Below, in pieces: positions 8,847 to 17,842 of a stretch of DNA of 64,000 nt (the stretch's first letter is position 1; the number at the start of each line of letters is the position of its first letter). The translations under genes were made by a program, and so were the position numbers. A model generated the notes under the pieces. It saw only the letters and a list, made by a program, of their open reading frames with translations, made no database searches and was not told the origin of the DNA. Source of the DNA: Halanaerobium praevalens DSM 2228 (lineage in GTDB: Bacteria; Bacillota; Halanaerobiia; Halanaerobiales; Halanaerobiaceae); contig NC_017455.1 of NCBI RefSeq assembly GCF_000165465.1, positions 1,984,001 to 2,048,000 of the forward strand. The letters run 5' to 3'.

Positions 8847-10327
8847 CGATTTCTCACCTCAACTGACTGTCCATCCTCTAGGTTGCTTTGACCCCTTATA
8901 ACTACTTCTTCTCCAGCAGTTAAGCCAGCTAAAATCTCAACTTTACTGTCAGTTGCAATTCCGATCTGAATATCTTTTCTTAGAGCTTTACCAGACTCAA
9001 TAACAAAGATATATGGTTGATCACTATTTAAATCAACAATACTTTCAATTGGGACCACAACTGCTTGGCCTGCTTTACCTTTTGCTAAACTAACATCTGC
9101 AAACATCCCTGCTCTTAGTTTATGATCTTTATTTTCTATTTTTACTTTAACTAAAAAAGTACGACTAGAACTATCTGCTGCTGGAGCAATATTTGTAATT
9201 TCTCCATCTATAAAATGCTGCATTGTTTCAGGTTTTACTTTTACTAGCTCACCCTTCTTAATAGCAGATGCTGTAGCAGCAGTTACACCAATTTCAGCAT
9301 ATAATTCATCTATATTTATCAAATTAACTACAGTCTGACCATTAGAGATCATTTCACCTTGATCCACATTAACCTGATTTACTACTCCTGTAAAAGAAGC
9401 TGTAATTTTTGTTTTAGAAATCTGATCTTTTGTCTGATCAAGACTTGCTTCAGCCTGTCTTAATGAAGCCAGTCCAGCTCTTACTTTTTCCTCTCTCGGA
9501 CCTCTTTCAGCTTCATCTAGATTTGCTTTAGAGACTTCCAAATTACTTTGTGCATTTTCTACCTGATTACGAGCATTTTCTAACTGTTGTTTGAGTTCAG
9601 TTGGATTATCATAAGTTGCTTTTGTTAACTGATAATTTCTTTCCGCTACCGCAAGTGAAGTTTTTGCCTGACTCAAAGAACTTTCAGCATTTTCAAAAGA
9701 ATTTTCTGCTTGATCTAATTTATTTTCGGAAATTACATTATCAGCATAAAGCTTTTTTGACCGCTGATAATCTTTTTTTGCCTGATCATAATTAATTTGA
9801 GCTTGATTTAAACTTTGTTTTGAATTTTCCAACTGCTGTTCAGCACTTACAAGCTGCTGTTCTAAACTTCTACGATTATTATACAATTCTTCCATTAATT
9901 TTAAATTAGTTTTTGCACTTTCTAAACTGTTTTTTGCATTTTCATATGACGACTTAACTCTTGTCATTTCTTCTTCAGTTGCTCCATTTTTCAACTCATT
10001 ATAATTAGCACGAGCACTTTCTAATGCAGCTTCAGACTGCCTTTTTTGAATTAGTAATGTTTGATCATCAATTTTAATTAATTCTGATCCAGCTTCTATT
10101 TCATCACCAATTTCAACATTAACTTTTTCTGCCACTCCACCAGTCTGAGCTGGAATATCTACATCCTGAATAGGTGTTAAAGTACCAGTTATCAACTCAT
10201 CTAAGCTTATATCTTCTGTTTTTGATTCTGTTACCTCTACAACCTGCCCAGCTTGGGCGGCTACACTACTGCTAATAAATAAGACGACCATTACTAAAAA
10301 AATTATACTTTTATTTTTCATTCTCAA
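8843..10327 (-). CDS. RND efflux periplasmic adaptor (membrane fusion protein)
   Basis: A 494-residue HlyD/AcrA-type adaptor linking the RND pump to TolC. Signal peptide (VVLFISSSVAAQA), then a lipoyl/barrel-sandwich half (TLTPIQDVDIPAQTGGVAEKVNVEIGDEIEAG). Residues about 80-280 are a long coiled-coil hairpin, longer than in AcrA, with repeated S-L-x-Q-A units. The second lipoyl half (ITASFTGVVNQVNVDQGE) and beta-barrel follow. The start is either TTG at 10327 (GAGG six bases upstream) or ATG at 10321; I keep the TTG because of spacing. It overlaps the end of tolC by 17 bases. Confidence 0.9.
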   Translation of the reverse strand: MRMKNKSIIFLVMVVLFISSSVAAQAGQVVEVTESKTEDISLDELITGTLTPIQDVDIPAQTGGVAEKVNVEIGDEIEAGSELIKIDDQTLLIQKRQSEAALESARANYNELKNGATEEEMTRVKSSYENAKNSLESAKTNLKLMEELYNNRRSLEQQLVSAEQQLENSKQSLNQAQINYDQAKKDYQRSKKLYADNVISENKLDQAENSFENAESSLSQAKTSLAVAERNYQLTKATYDNPTELKQQLENARNQVENAQSNLEVSKANLDEAERGPREEKVRAGLASLRQAEASLDQTKDQISKTKITASFTGVVNQVNVDQGEMISNGQTVVNLINIDELYAEIGVTAATASAIKKGELVKVKPETMQHFIDGEITNIAPAADSSSRTFLVKVKIENKDHKLRAGMFADVSLAKGKAGQAVVVPIESIVDLNSDQPYIFVIESGKALRKDIQIGIATDSKVEILAGLTAGEEVVIRGQSNLEDGQSVEVRNR

Positions 10328-11600
10328 TCACATCCTCAAAATATTCTTTTAAACGGCCAGTTTTATCTAAAGTTCTAAATCTTTCAATATCATAGTCATA
10401 TTCAGACTGAAGCAAAGAAATTTTAGCTTGGTTATAAGTTGATTGAGCATCAATTACATCAGTATTACTAGCAACTCCTGCCTCATAACTTTTATTTGCA
10501 ATTTCTAAATTTTCTTCAGCATTTTCTAAAGATAATTTTTCTAAATCTACTGCTTCTTTTGTTTCTTTAACAGTTAAAATCGAATCTTCTACTTCAATAT
10601 CCAGATTTTCTAATAGATCCTGGCGTTTATTTTTTAATTTCTGAAATTCGTTTTCCTGTTTGTCAGCCTTAATACCACCTTTACCGCCATCATACAAGGG
10701 GATATTTAGACCTAAAGTCATTTTCCAACTTTCTTGATCCATAAATTCTTCTCCCTGCCAAGCATAAGAACCATTTAAAGAAAGATTTGGCCGATAATAC
10801 TGACCCTCTAATTTCTGATTTAACTTTAAAATCTCTTTATTTAATTCTATAATCATTAACTGATTATCATTTGCTAGAGCTGTTTTAAAAAGCTGACTCT
10901 GATCTAAACTAAAATCAAAAACTGTTTCTGGTTTTTCAACACTATATTGAGTTTGGGAATTTAATAACTGGGCCAGCCGCCGCCGAGCAATTTTCAAATC
11001 ATTTTTAGCTGCTGTCAGCTTTTCTTCAGCCTTTCTTTGTTCAATTTGACTCTGCAATAAATCGCGCCGAATAGCGATTCCAGCTTCTAAATTATTTTTC
11101 ACTACCCGCAAATGCTCATCTACTGTAGCTAAAGCTTCTTCTCTAATTTCAACCATTCCTTCAGCCTGTAAAACTCCATAATAAGCCTGAATTAGAGAGA
11201 AAATCTGAGCTTCAACTGTGTCTTCATATTCTGCTCTAGCCATTTCTAAACTATAATTAGCAATTTCTTTCTGCATTGGTACTTTACCACCAGTCCAAAG
11301 TGTCTGTGATAAACCAACAGAAGTACTATAGCTTTCATCAGAGCCCGTTGACTGTTTTTCATCAAATTTTGTATAAGAACTCTGCAGATCTAAAGTTGGA
11401 AAATAAGATCTAATTGCTAGATCTATATCTTTTTCTGCAGTTTGAATATCTTTACGTGCATTTTTTAAAGTTCTATTCTGCTCAACTAAAAGTTGAACTG
11501 CTTGATCTAGTTCTAAATTTTCAGCAGCCAATACATTGACACTTAAAAATGAAAAAATTAAAACTAAAATTAAGCTAATAACTAAATTTTTATTTTTCAT
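10311..11600 (-). CDS. tolC: TolC-family outer-membrane efflux protein
   Basis: About 430 residues with a signal peptide (LVISLILVLIFSFLSVNVLAAE). Two similar halves carry the TolC alternation of long helices and short barrel strands (AYYGVLQAEGMVEIREEALATVDEHLRVVKN and SYEAGVASNTDVIDAQSTYNQAKISLLQSEYDY). It should form the outer-membrane duct for the adaptor and pump encoded next. The ATG at 11600 is chosen because GAGAGGAGC lies 6 bases upstream; it falls one base after the tetR stop, so the two are probably translationally coupled. Confidence 0.9.
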   Translation of the reverse strand: MKNKNLVISLILVLIFSFLSVNVLAAENLELDQAVQLLVEQNRTLKNARKDIQTAEKDIDLAIRSYFPTLDLQSSYTKFDEKQSTGSDESYSTSVGLSQTLWTGGKVPMQKEIANYSLEMARAEYEDTVEAQIFSLIQAYYGVLQAEGMVEIREEALATVDEHLRVVKNNLEAGIAIRRDLLQSQIEQRKAEEKLTAAKNDLKIARRRLAQLLNSQTQYSVEKPETVFDFSLDQSQLFKTALANDNQLMIIELNKEILKLNQKLEGQYYRPNLSLNGSYAWQGEEFMDQESWKMTLGLNIPLYDGGKGGIKADKQENEFQKLKNKRQDLLENLDIEVEDSILTVKETKEAVDLEKLSLENAEENLEIANKSYEAGVASNTDVIDAQSTYNQAKISLLQSEYDYDIERFRTLDKTGRLKEYFEDVIENEK

Positions 11601-11601
11601 C

Positions 11602-12180
11602 TTAATGCTCCTCTCTACTAATCCCATTCATTAAAAAATCATAAATAAAATCTATTTTCTGATCTACATTTTCTGCCCCATCTAATAATTTTTTAGTCTG
11701 GGGAGTAAATAAAACTGTTAAAATAATAGTTGCAATATCATTTGGATCTGCATCTTTAATAAACCCTTCTGCAATTCCCTGTTCAATAATATTAGTAACT
11801 ACACCTATATTTTGCTGATGTTTTAATTCAAGTGTATCCTTAAAATTATTATTTATCAGTTCAATATTATTTCTAAAAACATCCAAAATGTTCAAATTAT
11901 CAACTAAAGTTTCTAAAACACATTCAATTAAATTTTTGATCTTTTCTTTGCTAGTCCCCTCTTTGTTAACAATTTCTGTAAACAAACGATTAAAATGATC
12001 CATTCCACTAAATGCAATTTCTCTAAAAAGTTCTTTTTTACTATCAAAATGCCAATAAAGAGTCCCCTTACTAATTTCTGCTCCCTCAGCTATTTCGGTC
12101 ATTGAAACACCATGATAATTATTTTCAGCAAAAAGCTCAACTGCTGATGTTAAAATCCTTGTTTTTGTATCTTGAGCCAT
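11602..12180 (-). CDS. TetR/AcrR-family repressor of the efflux operon
   Basis: 192 residues. The N-terminal HTH (TRILTSAVELFAENNYHGVSMTEIAEGAEISKGTLYWHFDSKKELF, given here as the region 6-51) is canonical TetR; the rest is the all-helical ligand and dimer domain. It is the first gene of tetR-tolC-adaptor-RND, an arrangement in which the repressor normally controls its own operon and is released by pump substrates. Two palindromes flanking its perfect promoter support autoregulation, and a related palindrome at 4756-4775 suggests the porin gene is a second target. RBS GGAGGGCGTT precedes the ATG. Confidence 0.92.
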   Translation of the reverse strand: MAQDTKTRILTSAVELFAENNYHGVSMTEIAEGAEISKGTLYWHFDSKKELFREIAFSGMDHFNRLFTEIVNKEGTSKEKIKNLIECVLETLVDNLNILDVFRNNIELINNNFKDTLELKHQQNIGVVTNIIEQGIAEGFIKDADPNDIATIILTVLFTPQTKKLLDGAENVDQKIDFIYDFLMNGISREEH

Positions 12181-12214
12181 AACGCCCTCCTTAATTATTC
12201 TAAACTTATTTTCT

Positions 12215-12232
12215 CGACTAACCGGTCAGTTG
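12215..12232. promoter_or_regulatory. TetR operator 1 (downstream of -10)
   Basis: Imperfect palindrome CGACTAACCGGTCAGTTG just downstream of the tetR -10, covering the likely start site. Its centre ACCGGT is symmetric, and the core resembles the site at the porin promoter. Confidence 0.75.
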
Positions 12233-12234
12233 TT

Positions 12235-12263
12235 ATTATAACCATAAATTAAATTTTTGTCAA
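12235..12263 (-). promoter_or_regulatory. Consensus SigA promoter of tetR-tolC-adaptor-RND
   Basis: Perfect -35 TTGACA (12258-12263), exactly 17 bases, perfect -10 TATAAT (12235-12240) on the minus strand. So strong a promoter would need a repressor, which agrees with the flanking dyads. Confidence 0.9.
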
Positions 12264-12277
12264 CCGATCGGTCGAGA
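12260..12277. promoter_or_regulatory. TetR operator 2 (overlapping -35)
   Basis: Palindrome CAACCGATCGGTCG overlaps the -35 box. With operator 1 it forms a larger inverted arrangement (TTTCTCGAC at one end, GTCGAGAAA at the other) enclosing the whole promoter. Confidence 0.7.
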
Positions 12278-12359
12278 AACTAAAAAAGTTTATCTATTTA
12301 TAATTTACTAAATTTTCGCTCTATTTAATCTAAATTATTATTTTTTCTTTTTTTAATAA

Positions 12360-12653
12360 TTATTCAACAGTATAATCATCAACAACGATAGCATCTGGAT
12401 CTTTTTTCTTCTTCTCTAAATCGGGATCACCCTTTTCATATTTTGCCAAAAGTTTTCTTAGTACAGGCCACATTACTATAAAAACTGCAATATCATCAAT
12501 TTGACCTAAAATTGGAAAAAAATCACCTACTAAATCAAAAGGCAAAATCAAATAAGCAACTGGTACTAAAAATAGTGCCTTTTTACTTAGCTTCACCTCA
12601 GAATTTTTCATAAAACTTATAATCTGAAAAATAGTTTTTAAACTTTTACCCAT
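12360..12653 (-). CDS. DUF1232 (YkvA-like) small membrane protein
   Basis: 97 residues from the ATG at 12653, which has AGAGGTG upstream; an in-frame start 30 bases earlier lacks a ribosome site. The DUF1232 signature is clear: ALFLVPVAYLILPFDLVGDFFPILGQIDD, here residues about 31-59, followed by AVFIVMWPVLRKLL, giving two hydrophobic segments around a DP/GxxDD element. The C-terminus is charged (KYEKGDPDLEKKKK). Function of the family is unknown. It stands alone, upstream of tetR on the same strand. Confidence 0.8.
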   Translation of the reverse strand: MGKSLKTIFQIISFMKNSEVKLSKKALFLVPVAYLILPFDLVGDFFPILGQIDDIAVFIVMWPVLRKLLAKYEKGDPDLEKKKKDPDAIVVDDYTVE

Positions 12654-12786
12654 AATTACACCTCTTTTACTTAAAATAGCCAAAAATATTAATTTAAGCT
12701 AATATAAAATATATCATTCTCATTTAAAAAGTTAATTTAATCAGCTTCATATTACTTATTATACTATATCAAAAATAAAAGAACAA

Positions 12787-12813
12787 AGAGAGCAGAAATA
12801 AAATCTGCTCTCT
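12787..12813 (-). terminator. Terminator of the metNIQ operon
   Basis: Stem AGAGAGCAGA / TCTGCTCTCT with a 7-base A/T loop, followed on the minus strand by TTGTTCTTTTATTTTTG, 20 bases after the metQ stop. Confidence 0.88.
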
Positions 12814-12832
12814 TCACAATTAACTATTCTAA

Positions 12833-13684
12833 TTAAAATATATAATCACCTGTTTTACTTCTCACTGCTCCAGCTGCTTGACCACTGTCTAGCGGCTCAA
12901 ATGCTGGTACAACAGCACCTTCATATTCTTCCAAAATAAATTCTTTAACAGCCTCAGATTGAATAACTGCTTTTAAAATTTTAATTTTTTGACTATCTTT
13001 ATCCTCAGCTCGAACAGCAATTACATTAACATAAGGTGAATTTTTACCTTCAATTAATAAAGCATCTGCAACTGGATTTAAATCTGCTTCTAAAGCATAA
13101 TTAGTATTTATAATTGCAGCTGCTACATCATTTAAAACTCGAGGGAGCTGTGCTGCACCTAACTCTTTAAATTTTAAGTTTTTAGGATTTTCCTTAATAT
13201 CAACTGGAGTTACATTTAAATTATTAGGATCTTTTAAACTAATTAAGCCTTTACTGTCTAATAAAATTAGGGCCCTACCTTCATTTGAAGGATCATTAGG
13301 AATAGCAATTTGAGCTCCAGCTGGAATTTCTTCTAAACTATTATATTTTTCAGAGTATAAAGCAATTGGTTCTAAATGGACTTTAATCACAGCTTTTAAA
13401 TTCAAAGCTCTATTTTTGTTAAATTCTTTTAAATAAGGAATATGCTGAAAAAAATTAGCATCAATACTACCATCAGCTAAGGCAATATTTGGAGTAACAT
13501 AATCTGTAAACTCAACTAAATCTAAATCAATCCCTGCTGCTTTTAACTCAGTTCTAATAAAATCTAAAATTTCTGCATGAGGCACTGGAGTAGCACCTAT
13601 ACTTAATTTATGATCAGCAGCCTGTACAGAACCAACAAAGACAATACTTAATAAAACTAAAATTAAAATTGTTTTCTTTAACAT
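12833..13684 (-). CDS. metQ: Methionine ABC importer, substrate-binding protein (NlpA family)
   Basis: 283 residues. Binds methionine in the periplasm and delivers it to MetI/MetN. Family motifs: KLSIGATPVPHAEILDF after the signal peptide, VEFTDYVTPNIALADGSIDANFFQHIPYL (about residues 58-86), and a late AAAIINTNYALEADL. The signal sequence ends VGSVQAADHK with no lipobox cysteine, so the protein should be soluble and not lipid-anchored as in monoderm Firmicutes; this fits a cell with an outer membrane. RBS GAGGAGAG precedes the ATG. Last gene of an operon controlled by the SAM-I riboswitch. Confidence 0.92.
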   Translation of the reverse strand: MLKKTILILVLLSIVFVGSVQAADHKLSIGATPVPHAEILDFIRTELKAAGIDLDLVEFTDYVTPNIALADGSIDANFFQHIPYLKEFNKNRALNLKAVIKVHLEPIALYSEKYNSLEEIPAGAQIAIPNDPSNEGRALILLDSKGLISLKDPNNLNVTPVDIKENPKNLKFKELGAAQLPRVLNDVAAAIINTNYALEADLNPVADALLIEGKNSPYVNVIAVRAEDKDSQKIKILKAVIQSEAVKEFILEEYEGAVVPAFEPLDSGQAAGAVRSKTGDYIF

Positions 13685-13764
13685 AATTATCTCTCCTCTT
13701 CTACTTTAATTAGATTTTTAAATTATCTATAACTTAAATTTATTTCAAGTTGATTAAATATTAA

Positions 13765-14439
13765 TTAAGCACGATGATCAAAAAAATCAGCTATTTGATT
13801 ACCAATAAACTGAATAAGCTGAACTAAAATCACTAAAATAACTATAGTTTTTAATAAAATAATAATTTGAAAACGATGATAACCATAACGAATCGCTATA
13901 TCACCAAGACCACCTGCTCCAACTGCTCCTCCCATGGCTGAGTAATTAACCAAACTAATAGCAGTTAAAGTTAAACCCAAAATAATAGCTGGTAATGCTT
14001 CTGCAATTAATACTTTAAAAATTATCTGCAGAGGATTAGCTCCCATTGATTGAGCTGATTCGATTACTCCTTGATCAATTTCTAAAATTGCATTATCTAT
14101 CACTCGACCTAAAAAAGGAATAGCAGCCAAAGAAAGTGGTACAATCGCTGCATTAGTTCCAATTGAACTGCCAACTATAAATCTGGTTATGGGAATTATA
14201 GTTACCATTAAAATAATAAAAGGAACTGAACGGCCAAGATTAATTATACTATTTAAAATAAAATTAATTTTCTTATTTGGTAAAATATGCTCTGCCCTAG
14301 TAACTGTAGTTAAAACACCAAGTGGTAATCCACCTAAAATTCCAAAAAACAGAGAAACAGCTACCATATATAATGTTTCTAAAGTCCCATTAATCAACAA
14401 ATTATTGTTTTGAATAAATTCTGCAGCAAAATTAAACAT
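13765..14439 (-). CDS. metI: Methionine ABC importer permease
   Basis: 224 residues with five membrane segments. It carries the inner-membrane permease EAA loop (DNAILEIDQGVIESAQSMGANPLQIIFKVLIAEALPAI, residues about 112-150) that contacts the ATPase, and the MetI-type SAMGGAVGAGGLGDIAIRYGY near the C-terminus. The start overlaps the last 8 bases of metN; an 80-base gap separates it from metQ. Confidence 0.93.
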   Translation of the reverse strand: MFNFAAEFIQNNNLLINGTLETLYMVAVSLFFGILGGLPLGVLTTVTRAEHILPNKKINFILNSIINLGRSVPFIILMVTIIPITRFIVGSSIGTNAAIVPLSLAAIPFLGRVIDNAILEIDQGVIESAQSMGANPLQIIFKVLIAEALPAIILGLTLTAISLVNYSAMGGAVGAGGLGDIAIRYGYHRFQIIILLKTIVILVILVQLIQFIGNQIADFFDHRA

Positions 14440-15454
14440 CTTCTAACACCTCTACTCTTAAATCTTGACTTCTTAAATAATCAATACTAGCTTCTATTTT
14501 TGTCAATTTTCCTTCTAAATCTAAAATTAAAGTTCCAAAAGGAACAGCCTGAATTTCATCAATATTACCATATAAAATATTTGCATCAACTGAATAATGT
14601 TTGACTAAATCTGAAATATATGGTGCATGAGTTTTTTCACCTAGAAAAGAAATCCTAATTAATTTGCCAGGTCTTTTTTGATGTAAATATTTAATGATTC
14701 TTTGAGGTAACTCAAAATCTATAACTGAACTAATAAATTTTTTAGTTAAATCTTTTTGGGGATTAGCAAAAATATCTAGTATAGAACCTGATTCAATAAT
14801 TTTACCTGATTCTAAGACACCGACCCGGTCACAAACTTCTTTAATCACCTCCATTTCATGAGTAATTAAAATAATAGTCAAATTCATTTCATCTCTAATT
14901 TTAGCTAAAAGTTCTAATGTAGCCTTAGTACTTTCGGGGTCTAAAGAAGAAGTTGCCTCATCAGATAAAAGTACATCTGGCTCATTAGCTAAAGCTCTAG
15001 CTATACCTACTCTTTGTTTTTGACCTCCAGATAGTTGAGCTGGATAATGATCTAAACGATCTGCTAAGCCTACTAAAGCTAATAATTTTTTGGCTTTTTT
15101 ACGCCTTTTATTTTTCTTTACCCCAGCAATTTCTAAAGGAAACTCTACATTTTTTAAAACAGTTCGTGAAGTTAAGAGATTAAAATGCTGAAAAATCATA
15201 CCTATTTTTTGCCGAGCAGCTCTTAGATTGCTTGAACTAAGCTCTGTTAAATCAGTCCCGTTAATATTAATTGAACCTGAACTAGGCTGTTCTAACAAAT
15301 TAAGCATTCTAATCAAGGTACTTTTACCAGCCCCACTAGGGCCAATCATTCCAAATATTTCTCCTGCCTCAATTTCCAGATTAAGCCCATCAATTGCTTT
15401 AATAATTCCCTGTTTAACAACATAATTTTTGCTTAAATTTTTAATTTTTATCAA
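14432..15454 (-). CDS. metN: Methionine ABC importer ATPase
   Basis: 340 residues. Walker A GPSGAGKST, signature LSGGQKQR, Walker B VLLSDEATS and the H-loop TH are all intact. After the nucleotide-binding domain (to about 250) the C-terminal NIL/ACT-like domain (about 265-340) is present; in MetN it binds methionine and inhibits transport. The start is a TTG with GAGGTGG upstream. First gene of metNIQ behind the SAM-I riboswitch. Confidence 0.95.
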   Translation of the reverse strand: MIKIKNLSKNYVVKQGIIKAIDGLNLEIEAGEIFGMIGPSGAGKSTLIRMLNLLEQPSSGSININGTDLTELSSSNLRAARQKIGMIFQHFNLLTSRTVLKNVEFPLEIAGVKKNKRRKKAKKLLALVGLADRLDHYPAQLSGGQKQRVGIARALANEPDVLLSDEATSSLDPESTKATLELLAKIRDEMNLTIILITHEMEVIKEVCDRVGVLESGKIIESGSILDIFANPQKDLTKKFISSVIDFELPQRIIKYLHQKRPGKLIRISFLGEKTHAPYISDLVKHYSVDANILYGNIDEIQAVPFGTLILDLEGKLTKIEASIDYLRSQDLRVEVLEDV

Positions 15455-15478
15455 AATATACCACCTCTAAATATAATA

Positions 15479-15505
15479 AAACTGCTCCCAAAATAAAGAG
15501 CAGTT
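15479..15505 (-). other. Second hairpin between riboswitch terminator and metN
   Basis: AACTGCTC / GAGCAGTT stem with a 10-base loop, followed on the minus strand by TTTTATTATATTT. It looks like a weak terminator or a 5'-end-stabilising hairpin, about 25 bases before metN. Confidence 0.45.
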
Positions 15506-15512
15506 AGAATGA

Positions 15513-15533
15513 AAAAAATCCTCTTGAGAGGAT
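15513..15533 (-). terminator. Riboswitch-controlled intrinsic terminator
   Basis: ATCCTCT / AGAGGAT stem followed by TTTTTTTC on the minus strand. CCTCTC of the stem can instead pair with GAGAGG at the riboswitch 3' edge (about 15541-15547), the expected antiterminator switch. Confidence 0.85.
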
Positions 15534-15540
15534 TTTATTA

Positions 15541-15648
15541 CCTCTCATCTATCATTTCTCTTTTGGAAATGCTGGAATTAGCACCTTACTAATTAAAAGT
15601 AGGTTGCCGGGTATCATAGGGCCAGTCCCTCCACCGCTCTTGATGATC
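15541..15648 (-). ncRNA. SAM-I (S-box) riboswitch
   Basis: On the minus strand the S-box landmarks appear in order: CAAGAGCGGTGGAGGGACTGG is split as CAAGAG, GGTGGAGGGAC, TGGCCC; then TGATACCCGGCAACC; then a P3 arm, AAGGTGCTAATTCC, a P4 arm, and the closing GATAGATGAGAG. With SAM bound the downstream terminator forms and metNIQ is turned off, matching feedback control of methionine uptake. Confidence 0.95.
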
Positions 15649-15674
15649 TTTATTTTATTTTTAAGTTATTAGAT

Positions 15675-15703
15675 AGTTTATCACTATAATTTAATTAAGT
15701 CAA
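15675..15703 (-). promoter_or_regulatory. SigA promoter of metNIQ
   Basis: -35 TTGACT (15698-15703), 17-base spacer, -10 TAAACT (15675-15680) on the minus strand, about 25 bases before the riboswitch. Confidence 0.75.
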
Positions 15704-15738
15704 GCAATTTTAATAATTTATCCATTTGAGAATTAACT

Positions 15739-15773
15739 CACTTGTACCCGGTTCAAGTGAATTAAATCACTTG
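15739..15773 (-). repeat. Three CACTTG/CAAGTG half-sites at the helicase 3' end
   Basis: Half-sites at 15739-15744, 15754-15759 and 15768-15773 can form either of two mutually exclusive hairpins across the stop codon of the helicase gene. No U-run follows, so it is a poor intrinsic terminator; it may stabilise the 3' end. Confidence 0.4.
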
Positions 15774-17795
15774 TTTATCTTTTCGCATCTGAATCCCAGA
15801 ACCCCCTTTTTTACTTTCTACACTTGTAAAATCAAGCCTCTGCTTTGGCAGCTCAGTTAAAAACCGTGATGGATAAAGCTGTTTATACTGACCCTGTTCT
15901 CCAGCTACTTTAGTTTTGGCAAAAGAAATAAAAAGCAATTTTTCAGCTCGAGTCATAGCTACATAAAATAAACGTCTTTCTTCTTCAACTGCATAAGGGT
16001 TTAGCCCAGCTTCTTTTGCTTCCAAACTTTTCAAATGGGGAAAAACCTCTTCTTCTGCTCCAATAATAAAAACTACTGGAAATTCCAACCCTTTAGCCGA
16101 ATGAGCAGTCATCACTTTTACTTTTTGCTCCTTATTTTCACTTATATCTTTATCAGCAATTAATTTATTAATTAATAAATAATCATAAAGTCCGCGGCCA
16201 GGATTATTTTTTCGGAAATTAGATATATCCTCCAAAAACATATTTAAATATCTTTTTCTGCCTTCAGGGTCATCAAGCTCAGCTAATACATTTTGCTCAA
16301 AATCTACCCTTTGATAAAGTTCTAAAGCTTTTTTATCCATCGGTAATTTTTCCTCACGCAGATCATAAATACTATCAATTACTCGTCGCTGAAATTCAAT
16401 AATATTTGCTGCTTTATTATTACCAATTCCCTTAACAACAGTTGGACTTTCAAAAACATCTGTAATTTTCATTTTATTTTCGCGAGCATATTTAGTAATC
16501 TCACTTAATAAAATTTCTCCAACTCCATGAACTTCAATTCTAAACAATCTTTTTAAAGCTAAACGATCATTAGGATTAACTATTAATTTTAAATAATTAA
16601 CAAAATATCTTATTTCCTGGCGATCAAAAAAGCTGAGGCCACCAACTAACTGATGTGGAATTCTAAACTTTGGTAATTGTTTTTGGAGCTGCATTGACTG
16701 AAAATGACTGCGGCATAAAATAGCAATGTCACTTAATTTATAATTATAAAAATCTACTAGGTGATTTATTCTTTTACAAACATATTTTGCCTCAACCAAA
16801 GGACTTTCAGCTTCAGCTATAAAAATGGGAGCTCCATCATCTGATTCAGTCCAAGCTTCTTTAACTTTATTTTGAGTATTATTATTTATTAACTTATTTG
16901 AAGCAGAAATAATATTATTTGAACTACGATAATTGCGCTCAAGTTTAATTACAACTGCTTCTGGATAATCTTGTTCAAATTCTAAAATATTACTAATATC
17001 TGCCCCTCTAAAACCATAAATACCCTGCCAGTCATCACCAACAACAAATATATTATTTTGAGGTTTGGCCAATAAAGAAATTAACTGATATTGAGAATGA
17101 TTTACATCCTGATATTCATCTACCTGAATATATTTAAATTTATTTTGATATTTAGTCAAAATTGCTGGATTAGACTCCAAAAGTTCAATTGTTTTCTTAA
17201 TTAAATCATTAAAATCAAAACAATTATTATTTGCTAATACTCTTTCATATTCTTGATAAATTTTACTAACAATTTGATAAAAATGTTTTGAACCTTGATT
17301 TTCAGCTTGGGCATACTCAGCTGTTAAATCAGCAGCTAAAACTAATTCCATCTTTGCCTTAGCAATAATATTAAAAATCATTTTTGGATCATATTCAGTA
17401 GCTTCTAAACCAAAATCAAATATAATATCTTCTACAATTGCCAGCGAATCCTTAGTATCATAAATCAAACAACCTTCAGCTCTATTTATTTTATTTAAAT
17501 TTTCTCTTAGTATTTTAAGACAAATACTATGAAAAGTACCAAGGTTCATTTCATCTATAATCTCTGATCCAATTAATTTGCCGATTTTAGCTTTCATATC
17601 ATCAGCAGCTCGATTAGTAAAAGTAACTGTTAAAATATTTTGGTGACTAACTCCATTTTGAATTAAATTAGCAGTTCTATAAGTTAGAGTTCGTGTTTTA
17701 CCACTACCAGCTCCAGCCAGTACTAAAACTGGCCCAGTTAAAGTCTGAGCTGCAATTTTTTGTTTAGGGTTCAAATCATTTAATAAGTGCTTCAT
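15762..17795 (-). CDS. UvrD/PcrA/Rep-like superfamily 1 DNA helicase
   Basis: 677 residues. SF1A helicase motifs in order: Q-motif LNPKQKIAAQ, motif I LVLAGAGSGKT (26-36), Ia TFTNRAA, motif II VDEYQD (near 228), III GDDWQGIYGFRGAD, IV KLERNYRS, V TAHSAKGLEFPVVF, VI EERRLFYVAMTRA. It unwinds DNA 3' to 5' in repair or replication restart. Slightly shorter than PcrA (about 720-740) and without a recognisable PcrA C-terminal Tudor extension, so Rep-like function is equally possible. GGAGTAAATA precedes the ATG. Confidence 0.9.
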   Translation of the reverse strand: MKHLLNDLNPKQKIAAQTLTGPVLVLAGAGSGKTRTLTYRTANLIQNGVSHQNILTVTFTNRAADDMKAKIGKLIGSEIIDEMNLGTFHSICLKILRENLNKINRAEGCLIYDTKDSLAIVEDIIFDFGLEATEYDPKMIFNIIAKAKMELVLAADLTAEYAQAENQGSKHFYQIVSKIYQEYERVLANNNCFDFNDLIKKTIELLESNPAILTKYQNKFKYIQVDEYQDVNHSQYQLISLLAKPQNNIFVVGDDWQGIYGFRGADISNILEFEQDYPEAVVIKLERNYRSSNNIISASNKLINNNTQNKVKEAWTESDDGAPIFIAEAESPLVEAKYVCKRINHLVDFYNYKLSDIAILCRSHFQSMQLQKQLPKFRIPHQLVGGLSFFDRQEIRYFVNYLKLIVNPNDRLALKRLFRIEVHGVGEILLSEITKYARENKMKITDVFESPTVVKGIGNNKAANIIEFQRRVIDSIYDLREEKLPMDKKALELYQRVDFEQNVLAELDDPEGRKRYLNMFLEDISNFRKNNPGRGLYDYLLINKLIADKDISENKEQKVKVMTAHSAKGLEFPVVFIIGAEEEVFPHLKSLEAKEAGLNPYAVEEERRLFYVAMTRAEKLLFISFAKTKVAGEQGQYKQLYPSRFLTELPKQRLDFTSVESKKGGSGIQMRKDKQVI

Positions 17796-17842
17796 TATTT
17801 ACTCCTTTTATTTGCCTAATTATATTATTTAAAGTAAAGAAA

